DNA of 6,241 nucleotides from Nocardioides sp. GTDB lineage: Bacteria; Actinomycetota; Actinomycetes; Propionibacteriales; Nocardioidaceae. The stretch is taken from contig JAPSKJ010000135.1 in the NCBI GenBank assembly GCA_031177735.1, forward strand, positions 1 through 6,241. Direction: 5' to 3'. Both the position numbers and the translations under genes were made by a program. Within the stretch, counting starts at the first letter, position 1, and each line of letters opens with the position of its first letter. Positions 1-6,074 of this stretch are shown piece by piece. The notes beneath the pieces were generated by a model. That model made no database searches, was not told the origin of the DNA, and saw only the letters and a program-made list of their open reading frames with translations.

Positions 1-2
1 CC

Positions 3-338
3 GGTCGCGAGGTCGTGATCGAGCAGGCGCAGGCGGCGAGCGCGGTGCCGTCGTTCGCCAAGAAGCTGGTCGGCGACGAGATCACGATCATCCAGAAGGA
101 GCGGTGGACCTCCGAGACGGCCGCGACCACCGAGCTGACCATCCCCGGCAAGCCGGGACAGGCGAGCGGCTCGGTCACCCTGCGCGCGGACGGCGAGCGG
201 ACCATCGAGACGGTCCGGATGGAGATCACCGTGAAGATCCCGCTGGTGGGCGGCAAGGTCGAGGAGCTGATCCACGACCTGCTCCAGAAGGCGCTGCGGG
301 TGGAGAACCGGGTGGGGCAGGCCTACCTCAGCCGCTGA
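3..338 (+). CDS. DUF2505 family protein, 3' portion (5' end outside window)
   Basis: The reading frame is open from the left edge and ends at TGA 336-338, leaving about 112 residues. A GTG at 15 is probably internal: the family normally runs to about 160 residues, and the open frame before it (GREVV) continues a family-like strand. The visible part resembles DUF2505, a START/polyketide-cyclase-like fold of unknown ligand found mainly in actinomycetes. Matching stretches are VPSFAKKLVGDEITIIQKE, a TIPGKPG turn, IPLVGGKVEELI and a C-terminal helix with ALRVENRVGQ. No signal peptide or membrane segment is seen in this part. Its 3' end overlaps the end of the convergent DUF6912 gene by 11 bases. 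The family call rests on remembered family sequence; a function cannot be assigned. About 50 N-terminal residues are missing because of the window edge, not a lesion. Confidence 0.85.
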   Translation, partial: GREVVIEQAQAASAVPSFAKKLVGDEITIIQKERWTSETAATTELTIPGKPGQASGSVTLRADGERTIETVRMEITVKIPLVGGKVEELIHDLLQKALRVENRVGQAYLSR

Positions 339-672
339 CCAGGTCGGGGACCTCCTGCGTGGCATACCACGCCAGGTCCTCCTCGGGGTCGGTGAACGGC
401 GCGGGGTCGGCGTGGACGGCGACGACCTCGCTCATCGGCACCGGCCCTGCGGAGACGTCGGTCTCCACGACGACGACCACCCGGCGGCCCCCGCCGGGCG
501 CGGCACCCACCAGGGCGGCGGAGTCGTCGGCCGCAGCCATCAGGGCGGCGTACTCGCCCTCCTCGGTGGCGTCGGGGGCGGTGTAGCCGTCGTCGGTCGC
601 GGGGATCTCCCCCGCGGCGTGCCACCGCGCCAGCAGGTCGAGCGTGGCGGGCAGGTAGAGGCGGGTGGTCAC
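328..672 (-). CDS. DUF6912 family protein (unknown function)
   Basis: Encodes 114 residues from a GTG start at 672-670 to TGA at 330-328. I recognise the DUF6912 pattern of actinomycetes: an N-terminal RLYLPATLDLL strand, an acidic EEGEYAALMAAADD helix, a hydrophobic strand RRVVVVVE, then VVAVHADP and a C-terminal DLAWYATQEVPDL motif. Members I recall from streptomycetes are about 160 residues, so this is a compact version that lacks much of the variable acidic linker. There is no signal peptide or membrane helix, so it is probably cytosolic. The start overlaps the stop of the upstream acyltransferase (GTGA). A purine-rich AAGGAG at 684-689 lies 11 bases before the start, inside the acyltransferase's last codons, so co-transcription and coupled translation are likely. 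No biochemical role is known to me. Confidence 0.85.
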   Translation of the reverse strand: MTTRLYLPATLDLLARWHAAGEIPATDDGYTAPDATEEGEYAALMAAADDSAALVGAAPGGGRRVVVVVETDVSAGPVPMSEVVAVHADPAPFTDPEEDLAWYATQEVPDLVSG

Positions 673-2123
673 GGCTCGTCGGTCTCCTTCGCTGGGGTGG
701 TGCGGCGTCCCCGCGGGGCTCGCGGCCGCACCCCGGTGGCGGTGTCGCGCAGCTCGTCGAGCGCCTCGGCCAGGCAGTGGCCGAGCACGTCGGCGTCGGG
801 CACGAGGTCACGGTCGGCGGTGACGCAGAGGAAGACCTTGCCGTCATAGGAGGTCACGCCGATCGCCAGGGCCTTGCCGGGCAGCAGCGGGTGGACGGCG
901 TAGCTGGCCACCATCCGGGCGCCCGCGGCGTACCTCGCCGACTGCGGACCGGGGACGTTGGTGACGCTGACCTGGTACGACGCCGGGTCGGCCGCTGCGG
1001 CGACGCGCGCTCCGACCGCGTGGAAGGTGGTGGGGGCGAAGCCGGCGATGCCGGCGAGCCGGCTGGCCGCGACGGCGGTGCCCGACGCCTTGTGCTTCTC
1101 GAACGAGTAGGACACCTGGTGCAGCCGCACCACCGGGCTCGGCTCGCCCACCGGCAGGTCGACGTAGTGCACGGCGATCTGGGACCCCAGCGAGGTGGCC
1201 TCGTGCTCCTCGTCGATGACCGAGACCGGCACCACGACGCGGATCTGGCGCAGGCCCGCGAGCGACTCGGCCCGCGTCATCAGCCACGCGCGCAGACCAC
1301 CGGCGACCACCGCCAGGATGACGTCGTTGACCGTGCCGCCGTGCGCCTGGCGGACCCGGAGGTAGTCGGCGAGCTCCGACTCCAGCAGCACCACCCGGCG
1401 CTGCTGGGAGAGCCGCCCGCTGACCGGGGTCTCGCGCACCGGGGGGCGGCCGGTGAGCGCGGTGGCCAGCGCGCGGGTGCGGCGCCCGGTGCGCTCCACG
1501 CTGCGCAGGGCGCCGGCCGTGGCGCTGCGGGCGGTGGAGACCAGCGTGCGCGGGTGGGTGAGGTTGTCCTTGACCGCGTCGAGCAGCAGCCCGGCCGCCG
1601 ACGGGGGCCGGCGCGGGTCCCAGCCGTCCTCGCCGAGCGAGCGGTGCTCGGGTCCGACGTCGAGCAGCAGCTGGCCGAGGTCGACGGTCTCGTTGCCGTC
1701 GACCAGGGCGTGGTGCGCCTTGGACAGCAGCGCGATCCGGCCGTCGGCGAGCCCCTCGACGAAGTACATCTCCCACAGCGGCCGGGTGCGGTCGAGCGGG
1801 CGGGACACGATCCGCGCGACCAGCTCGCGGAGCTGGTCCATGGTGCCCGGCCGGGGCAGGGCCGAGCGGCGCACGTGGTACTCGAGGTCGAGGTGCGGGT
1901 CGTCGACCCACACCGGCGTGGCGAGACCGACCGGCACGTGCAGCACCTTCTGCCGGTAGCGCGGCACGAACGAGATGCGCTCGGAGATCAGCCGGACCAG
2001 GGCGTCGTAGTCGAAGCCCGACTCCCCCGGCTCGAAGATCTCCACGGTGGCGTTGTGCCGCGGCGACCTCGGCGACTCCGCCTGGAGGAACGCGAGGTCC
2101 CGCGGGGTCAGCCGGTCGCCCAT
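669..2123 (-). CDS. WS/DGAT/MGAT family O-acyltransferase
   Basis: Encodes 484 residues, a typical length for bacterial wax ester synthase/acyl-CoA:diacylglycerol acyltransferases. These enzymes transfer an acyl group from acyl-CoA to diacylglycerol or a long-chain alcohol, making triacylglycerol or wax ester at the inner face of the membrane. The family landmarks appear in order: an N-terminal LTPRDLAFLQAE segment, VWVDDP at about 71-76, PLWEMYFVEGL at 115-125, the catalytic HHxxxDG motif as HHALVDG at 137-143, the Asn-Asp pair at 266-267 (GGTVNDVIL), and NVPGPQ at 389-394. The catalytic His and Asp are intact, so activity is plausible. The C-terminus (about 464-484) is a charged, probably disordered tail. 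The ATG at 2123 fits the usual family N-terminus; the sequence just upstream is a run of six G with short spacing. DUF6912 follows with overlapping codons. Which substrate is preferred, or whether lipid storage is its real role, cannot be read from sequence. Confidence 0.93.
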   Translation of the reverse strand: MGDRLTPRDLAFLQAESPRSPRHNATVEIFEPGESGFDYDALVRLISERISFVPRYRQKVLHVPVGLATPVWVDDPHLDLEYHVRRSALPRPGTMDQLRELVARIVSRPLDRTRPLWEMYFVEGLADGRIALLSKAHHALVDGNETVDLGQLLLDVGPEHRSLGEDGWDPRRPPSAAGLLLDAVKDNLTHPRTLVSTARSATAGALRSVERTGRRTRALATALTGRPPVRETPVSGRLSQQRRVVLLESELADYLRVRQAHGGTVNDVILAVVAGGLRAWLMTRAESLAGLRQIRVVVPVSVIDEEHEATSLGSQIAVHYVDLPVGEPSPVVRLHQVSYSFEKHKASGTAVAASRLAGIAGFAPTTFHAVGARVAAAADPASYQVSVTNVPGPQSARYAAGARMVASYAVHPLLPGKALAIGVTSYDGKVFLCVTADRDLVPDADVLGHCLAEALDELRDTATGVRPRAPRGRRTTPAKETDEP

Positions 2124-2188
2124 GTGCCCCCCATGTGCGCCGTCCTCTCGGGTCGGTGGTGTGCACGGCCTCTTGGGCCGCTCTCAGA

Positions 2189-2208
2189 CTGCCATGGGAT
2201 TCTGGCAG
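2189..2208. repeat. Inverted repeat CTGCCA-N8-TGGCAG (possible operator)
   Basis: Two perfect 6-base half-sites are separated by 8 bases, centred near 2198.5, about 66 bases upstream of the lipoprotein start and 75 upstream of the acyltransferase start. The spacing places equivalent bases 14 bases apart, a little over one helical turn, which could suit a dimeric repressor. The repeat is too short to be sure it is not chance in GC-rich DNA. Confidence 0.4.
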
Positions 2209-2212
2209 AGCT

Positions 2213-2234
2213 CGGACGCCCGGGGGCGCGTCCG
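2213..2234. repeat. Inverted repeat CGGACGC-N8-GCGTCCG upstream of the lipoprotein RBS
   Basis: Two perfect 7-base arms with an 8-base spacer end 17 bases before the AGAAGGA ribosome site. If transcribed it would form a GC-only-paired stem (six G-C pairs and one A-T) in the lipoprotein leader. If not transcribed it could be an operator. No T-run follows, so a simple intrinsic terminator is unlikely. It lies four bases from the neighbouring 6-base inverted repeat and has the same spacer length. Confidence 0.45.
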
Positions 2235-2251
2235 CACCACCTGTACGCGAG

Positions 2252-2258
2252 AGAAGGA
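2252..2258 (+). promoter_or_regulatory. Shine-Dalgarno site (AGAAGGA) of the lipoprotein gene
   Basis: The purine run ends 6 bases before ATG 2265. It decides the start: the same frame is open for more than 1.4 kb upstream, antisense to the acyltransferase, and that extension is not real coding sequence. Confidence 0.8.
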
Positions 2259-2264
2259 ACACCC

Positions 2265-2687
2265 ATGCGCAAGGGCCTGGTCACTGCGGCGGTGCTGAGC
2301 GGCGTGATCGCGCTCACCGCAGCCTGCGGAGATGACTCCGAGGGCGCCGGCTCCCCGCCCGCCGCCAGCGCGACGTCGTCCTCCGACGCACCCGGGGGCA
2401 CCGGCTCCGATGCAGGCGCGGGTGCCACCAGCATCGAGATCACCATCTCCGGTGACGAGGTGACCCCCAACGGCGAGCGGGTGGAGGCTCCCTTGGGCGA
2501 GCCGGTGGAGTTCGTCATCACCGCGGACTCCGCGGGCGAGCTGCACGTGCACTCCGACCCCGAGCAGGAGCTCGAGTACGCCGCCGGCACCACCGTCCTC
2601 GAGCTGGACCCGATCGACAAGCCGGGCATCATCGAGGTCGAGTCGCACGACCTGGGCGTGACCATCGTGCAGCTCGAGGTCCGCTGA
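2265..2687 (+). CDS. Cupredoxin-like lipoprotein
   Basis: Encodes 140 residues exported and lipid-anchored on the outer face of the membrane. The N-terminus has MRK, a hydrophobic core (about 5-18) and a lipobox ending LTAAC, with Cys21 as the predicted lipidated residue. Residues 22-55 are a Gly/Ser/Ala/Asp-rich linker. Residues 56-140 form a beta-rich domain (SIEITISGDEVTPNG, GEPVEFVITAD, ELHVHSD, PGIIEVESHD, VTIVQLEVR) that resembles EfeO-type cupredoxin domains. The only histidines are H94 and H96 in an HxH and H128 in the loop before the last strand, where cupredoxins carry copper ligands. The usual Cys and Met ligands are absent, so any site would be an all-His or non-blue one. The membrane protein gene starts two bases after the stop, which implies one operon and a joint function. 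Metal binding is inferred; the lipoprotein call is firm. Confidence 0.85.
   Translation: MRKGLVTAAVLSGVIALTAACGDDSEGAGSPPAASATSSSDAPGGTGSDAGAGATSIEITISGDEVTPNGERVEAPLGEPVEFVITADSAGELHVHSDPEQELEYAAGTTVLELDPIDKPGIIEVESHDLGVTIVQLEVR
2676..2680 (+). promoter_or_regulatory. Shine-Dalgarno site (GAGGT) supporting a TTG start
   Basis: GAGGT lies within the last codons of the lipoprotein gene, 9 bases before TTG 2690. No ATG or GTG occurs in frame nearby. The TTG gives an N-terminus with HGLGG-x-x-DLPIP close to the start, as expected for this membrane family, so TTG is the best start. Confidence 0.7.
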
Positions 2688-2689
2688 CC

Positions 2690-4033
2690 TTGACGCCCTC
2701 GCTGATCAAGACCCACGGTCTCGGCGGCGCCCGCGACCTGCCGATCCCGCCGGAGCTGGCGATCGCGGGCGCCGTGGCGGCGCTGACCGTCTCGTTCACC
2801 GTCCTGGCCGTCGCCTGGCGCACGCCCCGCTACGCCGCCGAGAGCCACGGCCGCCCCGCGCCGCAGTGGCTGCAGCGGCTGGTCGCCGCGCCGGCGTACT
2901 CCGCGGTGCTCAAGGCGGTCGGGCTGCTGTTGTTCCTCTACACCGCGATGGTGGCGGTGTTCGGCAAGGACCTCGACATCAACCCGCTGCTGGGCATCTT
3001 CTACATCTGGTGGTGGGTCGGCCTGGTGCCGCTCTCGCTGTTGCTCGGGCCGGTGTGGAAGGCGATCAGCCCGGTGCGCACCATCAACGGGCTGATCGCA
3101 CGCGCGACCGGCGGTGACCCGGCCGAGGGGCTCTACCGCTACCCCGAGCGGCTCGGCCACTGGCCGGCCGCGGTCGGCCTGTACGCGTTCGTGTGGATGG
3201 AGCTGGTCTATCCGCACTCCACCGACATCAGCGCCGTGCGGCTGTGGTGTGCGGTCTACGTCGCCGTGATGCTCGTCGGTGGGCTGCTCTATGGGGACAC
3301 CTTCTACGAGCGGGCCGACCCGTTCGAGGTCTACTCCTCGCTGGTGGCGAGGCTGTCGGTGTGGACCCGTCGCGACGGTGTGCTGCTCCTGCGCAGCCCG
3401 ATGGCCAACCTGGCCACCGTGGTGCCCCGCGCCGGCCTGGTCGCGGTGGTGGCGGTGCTGTTCGGCAGCACCGCGTTCGACTCCTTCCGGGAGTCGGCGC
3501 AGTGGCTGCGGTTCACCCAGAACAACGACTGGATCACCGCGCGCGACTGGGGCGCGACCCTCGCCAACAACATCGCGCTGCTGGGCTTCGTGCTGCTGGT
3601 CGGCGCGATCTTCGCGGTCGCCACCATGCTGACCGGCGTCGGGCCCGGCCAGCGCCGCCGGGCGCTGCCCACGCTGTTCGCCCACTCGATCGTGCCGATC
3701 ATCGTCGGCTACATCGCCGCCCACTACCTCTCCTACCTGTGGGAGGGCGGTCAGCGCACGCTGATCCTGGCCAGCGACCCGTTCTCCAACGGCTCGAACT
3801 GGTTCGGCACCGCCGATTGGGAGGTCAGCTACTTCTGGGCCTACCACCCCACGCTGCTGGCCTCGGTGAAGGTGCTCGGGGTCGTGCTCGGTCACGTGCT
3901 CGCCGCTGTCGCGGCCCACGACCGGGCGCTGCAGCTGCTGCCCAGGCGGCACCAGCTCACCGGTCAGCTGCCGCTGCTGGTGGCGATGGTGGCCTTCACC
4001 GCCGGTGGCCTCTTCCTGCTCTTCGCCGGCTGA
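2690..4033 (+). CDS. Polytopic membrane protein partnered with a cupredoxin lipoprotein (FdlB-like family)
   Basis: Encodes 447 residues from a TTG start. I count about ten membrane helices, near 22-43, 70-91, 102-121, 158-174, 184-202, 244-262, 291-313, 328-348, 388-409 and 426-446. Arg/Lys-rich loops at 44-69, 122-157, 203-243, 314-327 and 410-425 put those loops inside, so both ends are outside. In this model H9 (THGLGG near the start), H176 and H386 face outward and H345 sits near the outer end of helix 8. H332 and H402 are within helices. I recall actinomycete homologues, usually beside a cupredoxin-like gene, carrying the label 'fenitrothion hydrolase FdlB'. That label comes from distant pesticide-degradation work and should not be taken as the native role. 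No channel, transporter or ATPase motif is evident. Transport or redox use of a metal with the lipoprotein is inferred from context. The 3' end overlaps the convergent CpaE-like gene by 38 bases. Confidence 0.8.
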   Translation: MTPSLIKTHGLGGARDLPIPPELAIAGAVAALTVSFTVLAVAWRTPRYAAESHGRPAPQWLQRLVAAPAYSAVLKAVGLLLFLYTAMVAVFGKDLDINPLLGIFYIWWWVGLVPLSLLLGPVWKAISPVRTINGLIARATGGDPAEGLYRYPERLGHWPAAVGLYAFVWMELVYPHSTDISAVRLWCAVYVAVMLVGGLLYGDTFYERADPFEVYSSLVARLSVWTRRDGVLLLRSPMANLATVVPRAGLVAVVAVLFGSTAFDSFRESAQWLRFTQNNDWITARDWGATLANNIALLGFVLLVGAIFAVATMLTGVGPGQRRRALPTLFAHSIVPIIVGYIAAHYLSYLWEGGQRTLILASDPFSNGSNWFGTADWEVSYFWAYHPTLLASVKVLGVVLGHVLAAVAAHDRALQLLPRRHQLTGQLPLLVAMVAFTAGGLFLLFAG

Positions 4034-5273
4034 GCCGACCGGCACGGCCGCTCGCCGAGCCCGGTGCCGCCGGCTCCGGCGCGAGCAAGTCGACCAGGTC
4101 GGCGACGGCCCGCGGGAGCGGAGCACCCGGTGCGGTCTCGAGCAGGGTGCGACCCGCCACCAGCGCGCGGTCGGCTGTGGCGCGGTCCTCGGGCAGGAAG
4201 TGCAGCCCGACCGGGTCGGCCAGTCCGGCCACCATGGCCGCGATGTCGTCCTCGCCCCACCCGACTCCGGGGCGCATCCGGTTGACCACCACGCGCACCG
4301 CGACGGCCCGCTCGGCGAGCTCGACGAGGCCGCGAGCCAGCCGGGTGAGCCCGACCGGGTCGGGGGTGCCCACCACGAGCACCTCGTCGGCCAGGTCGAT
4401 CGCGGCGTGGGTGAGCAGGTTGCGCGGCGGGCGCAACCCCACCCCACCCGCATCGCCCGGGTCGTCCTCGAGCGAGAAGCCGGTGTCGACCACGACGTAG
4501 CCCAACCGCCGGCCGCACTCCACCAGCTGCTCCAGCACCCCGGACCGCACCTCCAGCCACCGATCGGGCCGCGGGAGCCCGGTGACCACCCCCAGGTGGG
4601 GGCCGAGCGTGCGCGGCACGGTCGCGAACCGGTCGGCCAGGTCGCCGCTGACCGCCAGCCGGGCAGCGGAGAGCAGCCCGGAGACCTCGTCGAGGATGCC
4701 GAGCTGCTGGGCGATCGCGCCACCGTAGGGGTCGGCGTCGACCAGCAGCGCCGGCAGCCCGCGGTGGGCCAGCTCGGCGGCGACCGCAGCGGCCAGGGTC
4801 GTCCGGCCGGGCGCGCCGGCAGGACCCCACACGGCGAGCACGCGGCCGGAGAAGCCGTCGGGGGCGGCCTCGGCATCGGCGTACAGCTCCGGGAGGTCGG
4901 CGGCGCCGGGGTCGGGCACCTCGGGATCGGTCAGCGCGGGAGCGAACGCGGCGAGGTCGCCGTCGGCCACGAGCCGGCCGATGCCGAGCCGCGCCGCGCG
5001 CAGTCGGCCGGCGTCACCTGCCGGGCCGGTGGGGACCACGCCCACGACGCGGACACCCTGGGAACGCAGGTGGTCGACGGCGGCGGCGTCGAGGCCCGGG
5101 GCGTCGAGGGCGACGAGCGCGGCGTCGGCCTGCCCGGCGGCCGCGGTGGCGAGGAGGTCGTCGACGTCGACGCAGCGCTTGAGGACCACCACCCCCGGGG
5201 CCGCGTCGAGCGCGGTCAGCGCGGCGGCCTCCCAGGCGGCACCCGCCGCCACGACGAGCACCACGGTGGTCAT
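3996..5273 (-). CDS. CpaE/TadZ-like ParA/MinD-superfamily protein with degenerate P-loop
   Basis: Encodes 425 residues. Residues 1 to about 110 look like a degenerate receiver-type domain (VVLVVAAGAAWEAAALTAL..., VALDAP near 54-59, VRVVGVVPTG at 74-83), as in CpaE. Residues about 143-400 form a MinD/ParA-like domain: P-loop GPAGAPGRTT at 150-159, switch-like LLVDADPYGG at 176-185, Walker B-like YVVVDTGFS at 259-267 and a later VVVNRMRP strand at 328-335. In known Flp/Tad systems such proteins localise the pilus machine at the inner membrane. The P-loop lacks both lysines of the KGGxGKT motif (Ala and Arg instead), so ATP hydrolysis may be weak or absent. The last 25 residues are Arg-rich and low in complexity, partly because they are read antisense to the neighbouring gene's end. 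The ATG overlaps the upstream SAF gene's stop by one base (TGATG). No pilus motor gene follows. It could serve something other than pili. Confidence 0.85.
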   Translation of the reverse strand: MTTVVLVVAAGAAWEAAALTALDAAPGVVVLKRCVDVDDLLATAAAGQADAALVALDAPGLDAAAVDHLRSQGVRVVGVVPTGPAGDAGRLRAARLGIGRLVADGDLAAFAPALTDPEVPDPGAADLPELYADAEAAPDGFSGRVLAVWGPAGAPGRTTLAAAVAAELAHRGLPALLVDADPYGGAIAQQLGILDEVSGLLSAARLAVSGDLADRFATVPRTLGPHLGVVTGLPRPDRWLEVRSGVLEQLVECGRRLGYVVVDTGFSLEDDPGDAGGVGLRPPRNLLTHAAIDLADEVLVVGTPDPVGLTRLARGLVELAERAVAVRVVVNRMRPGVGWGEDDIAAMVAGLADPVGLHFLPEDRATADRALVAGRTLLETAPGAPLPRAVADLVDLLAPEPAAPGSASGRAGRLSRRRAGRGHRR

Positions 5274-5980
5274 CAGGAGCGGCCCACCACGGTGATCACC
5301 GGGGACGACAGCGAGCCGAGCACGGCGAAGAACTCCGGTGCGGCCTCCTCGGGCACCGCGAGGACGAGCTGACGTTTGCCGCTGGTGCCGAAGCTGGACG
5401 CCACGTCGGGAGCCGCGACCACCGAGACCCCGCTCAGGGCGGCGGTGTCGCTGCCGGACCCGGGCGCCTCGCCCGCGGCGGCTGCGACGACGTAGACGTC
5501 GACCACCGATCCCGGGCCGACCGAGGGTGGGACCAGCTCCGGGTCGACGGCGACCGGCACCTCGACGGTGCCGGTCTCGGCCGCCGGGGCCACCGCCGCG
5601 CGCGGCACCAGCTCGCCGGCGCCGACGCCGCGCTCGAGCCGGACGCCCTCGGGCACCGGCTCGTCGGCCGGCAGGTAGCCGCGCAGCAGCGCCTCGTCGC
5701 CGAACCGGACGCGCTCGACGACCAGGTCGTCAGGGGTCAGGACTGCTCCGGCGCCGAGATCGTGCGCCGCGGACCACACCGGCACCGTGTCGTCGGCCGA
5801 GGCGAGCAGGCGCGCGCCACCGACGACCGAGCCGGCGACCAGGGCCACGCCGACCCACAGCCGCGGGTCGCGCCACGTCGGTCGCCGCGCACGCAGTGCC
5901 GGCCGCGCCGTCAGCGGCGGTGCGCCGGCGGAGGAGCCGCGGGCGGTGGAGGTCCCGAGATTGCTGACCACGCACGACAT
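5273..5980 (-). CDS. SAF-domain membrane protein, CpaB/RcpC-like
   Basis: Encodes 235 residues from ATG 5980. A cytoplasmic N-terminus of about 40 residues, basic near the membrane (RPALRARRPTWRDPR), precedes one membrane helix at about 41-61. A SAF domain follows (about 66-128: VPVWSAAHDLGAGAVLTPDDLVVERVRF ... LERGVGAGELVPRAAV), then a second beta-rich part (about 138-235) with VPVAVDPELVPPSVGPGSVVDVYVV. This is the layout of CpaB/RcpC, periplasm-facing Flp pilus assembly proteins. Similar SAF proteins occur in actinomycetes outside full pilus clusters. A GTG at 6019 would add 13 residues but lacks a ribosome site. ATG 5980 has AGGA four bases upstream and is preferred. The stop overlaps the start of the CpaE-like gene by one base, so the two are almost certainly one unit. 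Confidence 0.85.
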   Translation of the reverse strand: MSCVVSNLGTSTARGSSAGAPPLTARPALRARRPTWRDPRLWVGVALVAGSVVGGARLLASADDTVPVWSAAHDLGAGAVLTPDDLVVERVRFGDEALLRGYLPADEPVPEGVRLERGVGAGELVPRAAVAPAAETGTVEVPVAVDPELVPPSVGPGSVVDVYVVAAAAGEAPGSGSDTAALSGVSVVAAPDVASSFGTSGKRQLVLAVPEEAAPEFFAVLGSLSSPVITVVGRS

Positions 5981-6071
5981 GATGTCCTGAACCGACCACG
6001 GCGGCCAGGGCCCATCCACAGCCGGAGCGGCGCGGACGGCACCCGGGGCGCCGAGGTGGGATCATGGCGCC
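5981..6071. promoter_or_regulatory. Divergent promoter region between the SAF gene and the HTH gene
   Basis: Only 91 bases separate the two divergent starts, so both promoters must overlap here. No canonical -35/-10 pair stands out. Possible elements on the plus strand are GAGGTGGG (6053-6060), 11 bases before the HTH start, which would act as a ribosome site, or GATCAT at 6060-6065 as a poor -10 for a leaderless message. The two readings exclude each other. Confidence 0.45.
5985..5988 (-). promoter_or_regulatory. AGGA ribosome site favouring the ATG at 5980
   Basis: On the minus strand AGGA stands four bases before ATG 5980. Nothing comparable precedes the in-frame GTG at 6019, and a third candidate, GTG 5971, would be too far from this site. 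Spacing is on the short side, so the choice is probable, not certain. Confidence 0.5.
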
Positions 6072-6074
6072 ATG
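6063..6074. repeat. 12-base perfect palindrome across the HTH gene start codon
   Basis: CATGGCGCCATG reads the same on both strands and includes the ATG of the HTH gene. The core GGCGCC also occurs at 6047-6052, 19 bases upstream. It could be an operator for autoregulation, but a 12-base palindrome is expected about once or twice by chance in a window of this size. Confidence 0.35.

Larger units (their letters stand above)
2124..2264. promoter_or_regulatory. Divergent intergenic region between acyltransferase and lipoprotein genes
   Basis: These 141 bases separate two divergently read units and must carry the promoter of each unless they are read from elsewhere. It is the only gap of this size besides the 5981-6071 gap. 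It contains two inverted repeats (2189-2208 and 2213-2234). I could not place convincing -35/-10 pairs on either strand: TTGGGC at 2173 with GATTCT at 2198 is a poor rightward candidate with a 19-base spacer. Confidence 0.6.

Noticed and set aside
2121..2136. Repeated CATGTG next to the acyltransferase start
   Set aside because: Two copies of a six-base word ten bases apart around a C-run; too short to distinguish from chance.
777..2264. Long open frame on the plus strand continuous with the lipoprotein gene
   Set aside because: It is antisense to the acyltransferase, whose full set of family motifs is on the minus strand. The translation is a GC-rich, Arg/Gly/Asp/Val-heavy shadow. The lipoprotein has its own ribosome site and signal peptide at 2265.
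4025..4043. GCCGG...CCGGC hairpin at the end of the membrane protein gene as a terminator
   Set aside because: It has only five base pairs, a nine-base loop and no T-run, and it lies within the convergent CpaE-like coding sequence. Too weak to call.
2108..4876. 922-codon open frame on the minus strand
   Set aside because: It runs antisense to the membrane protein and lipoprotein and out of frame with the CpaE-like gene. Composition is low in complexity and no domain is recognisable; long antisense open frames are common at this GC content.
4005..5372. 455-codon open frame on the plus strand
   Set aside because: It is antisense to the CpaE-like gene, with a Gly/Arg/Val/His-rich shadow composition and no motif.
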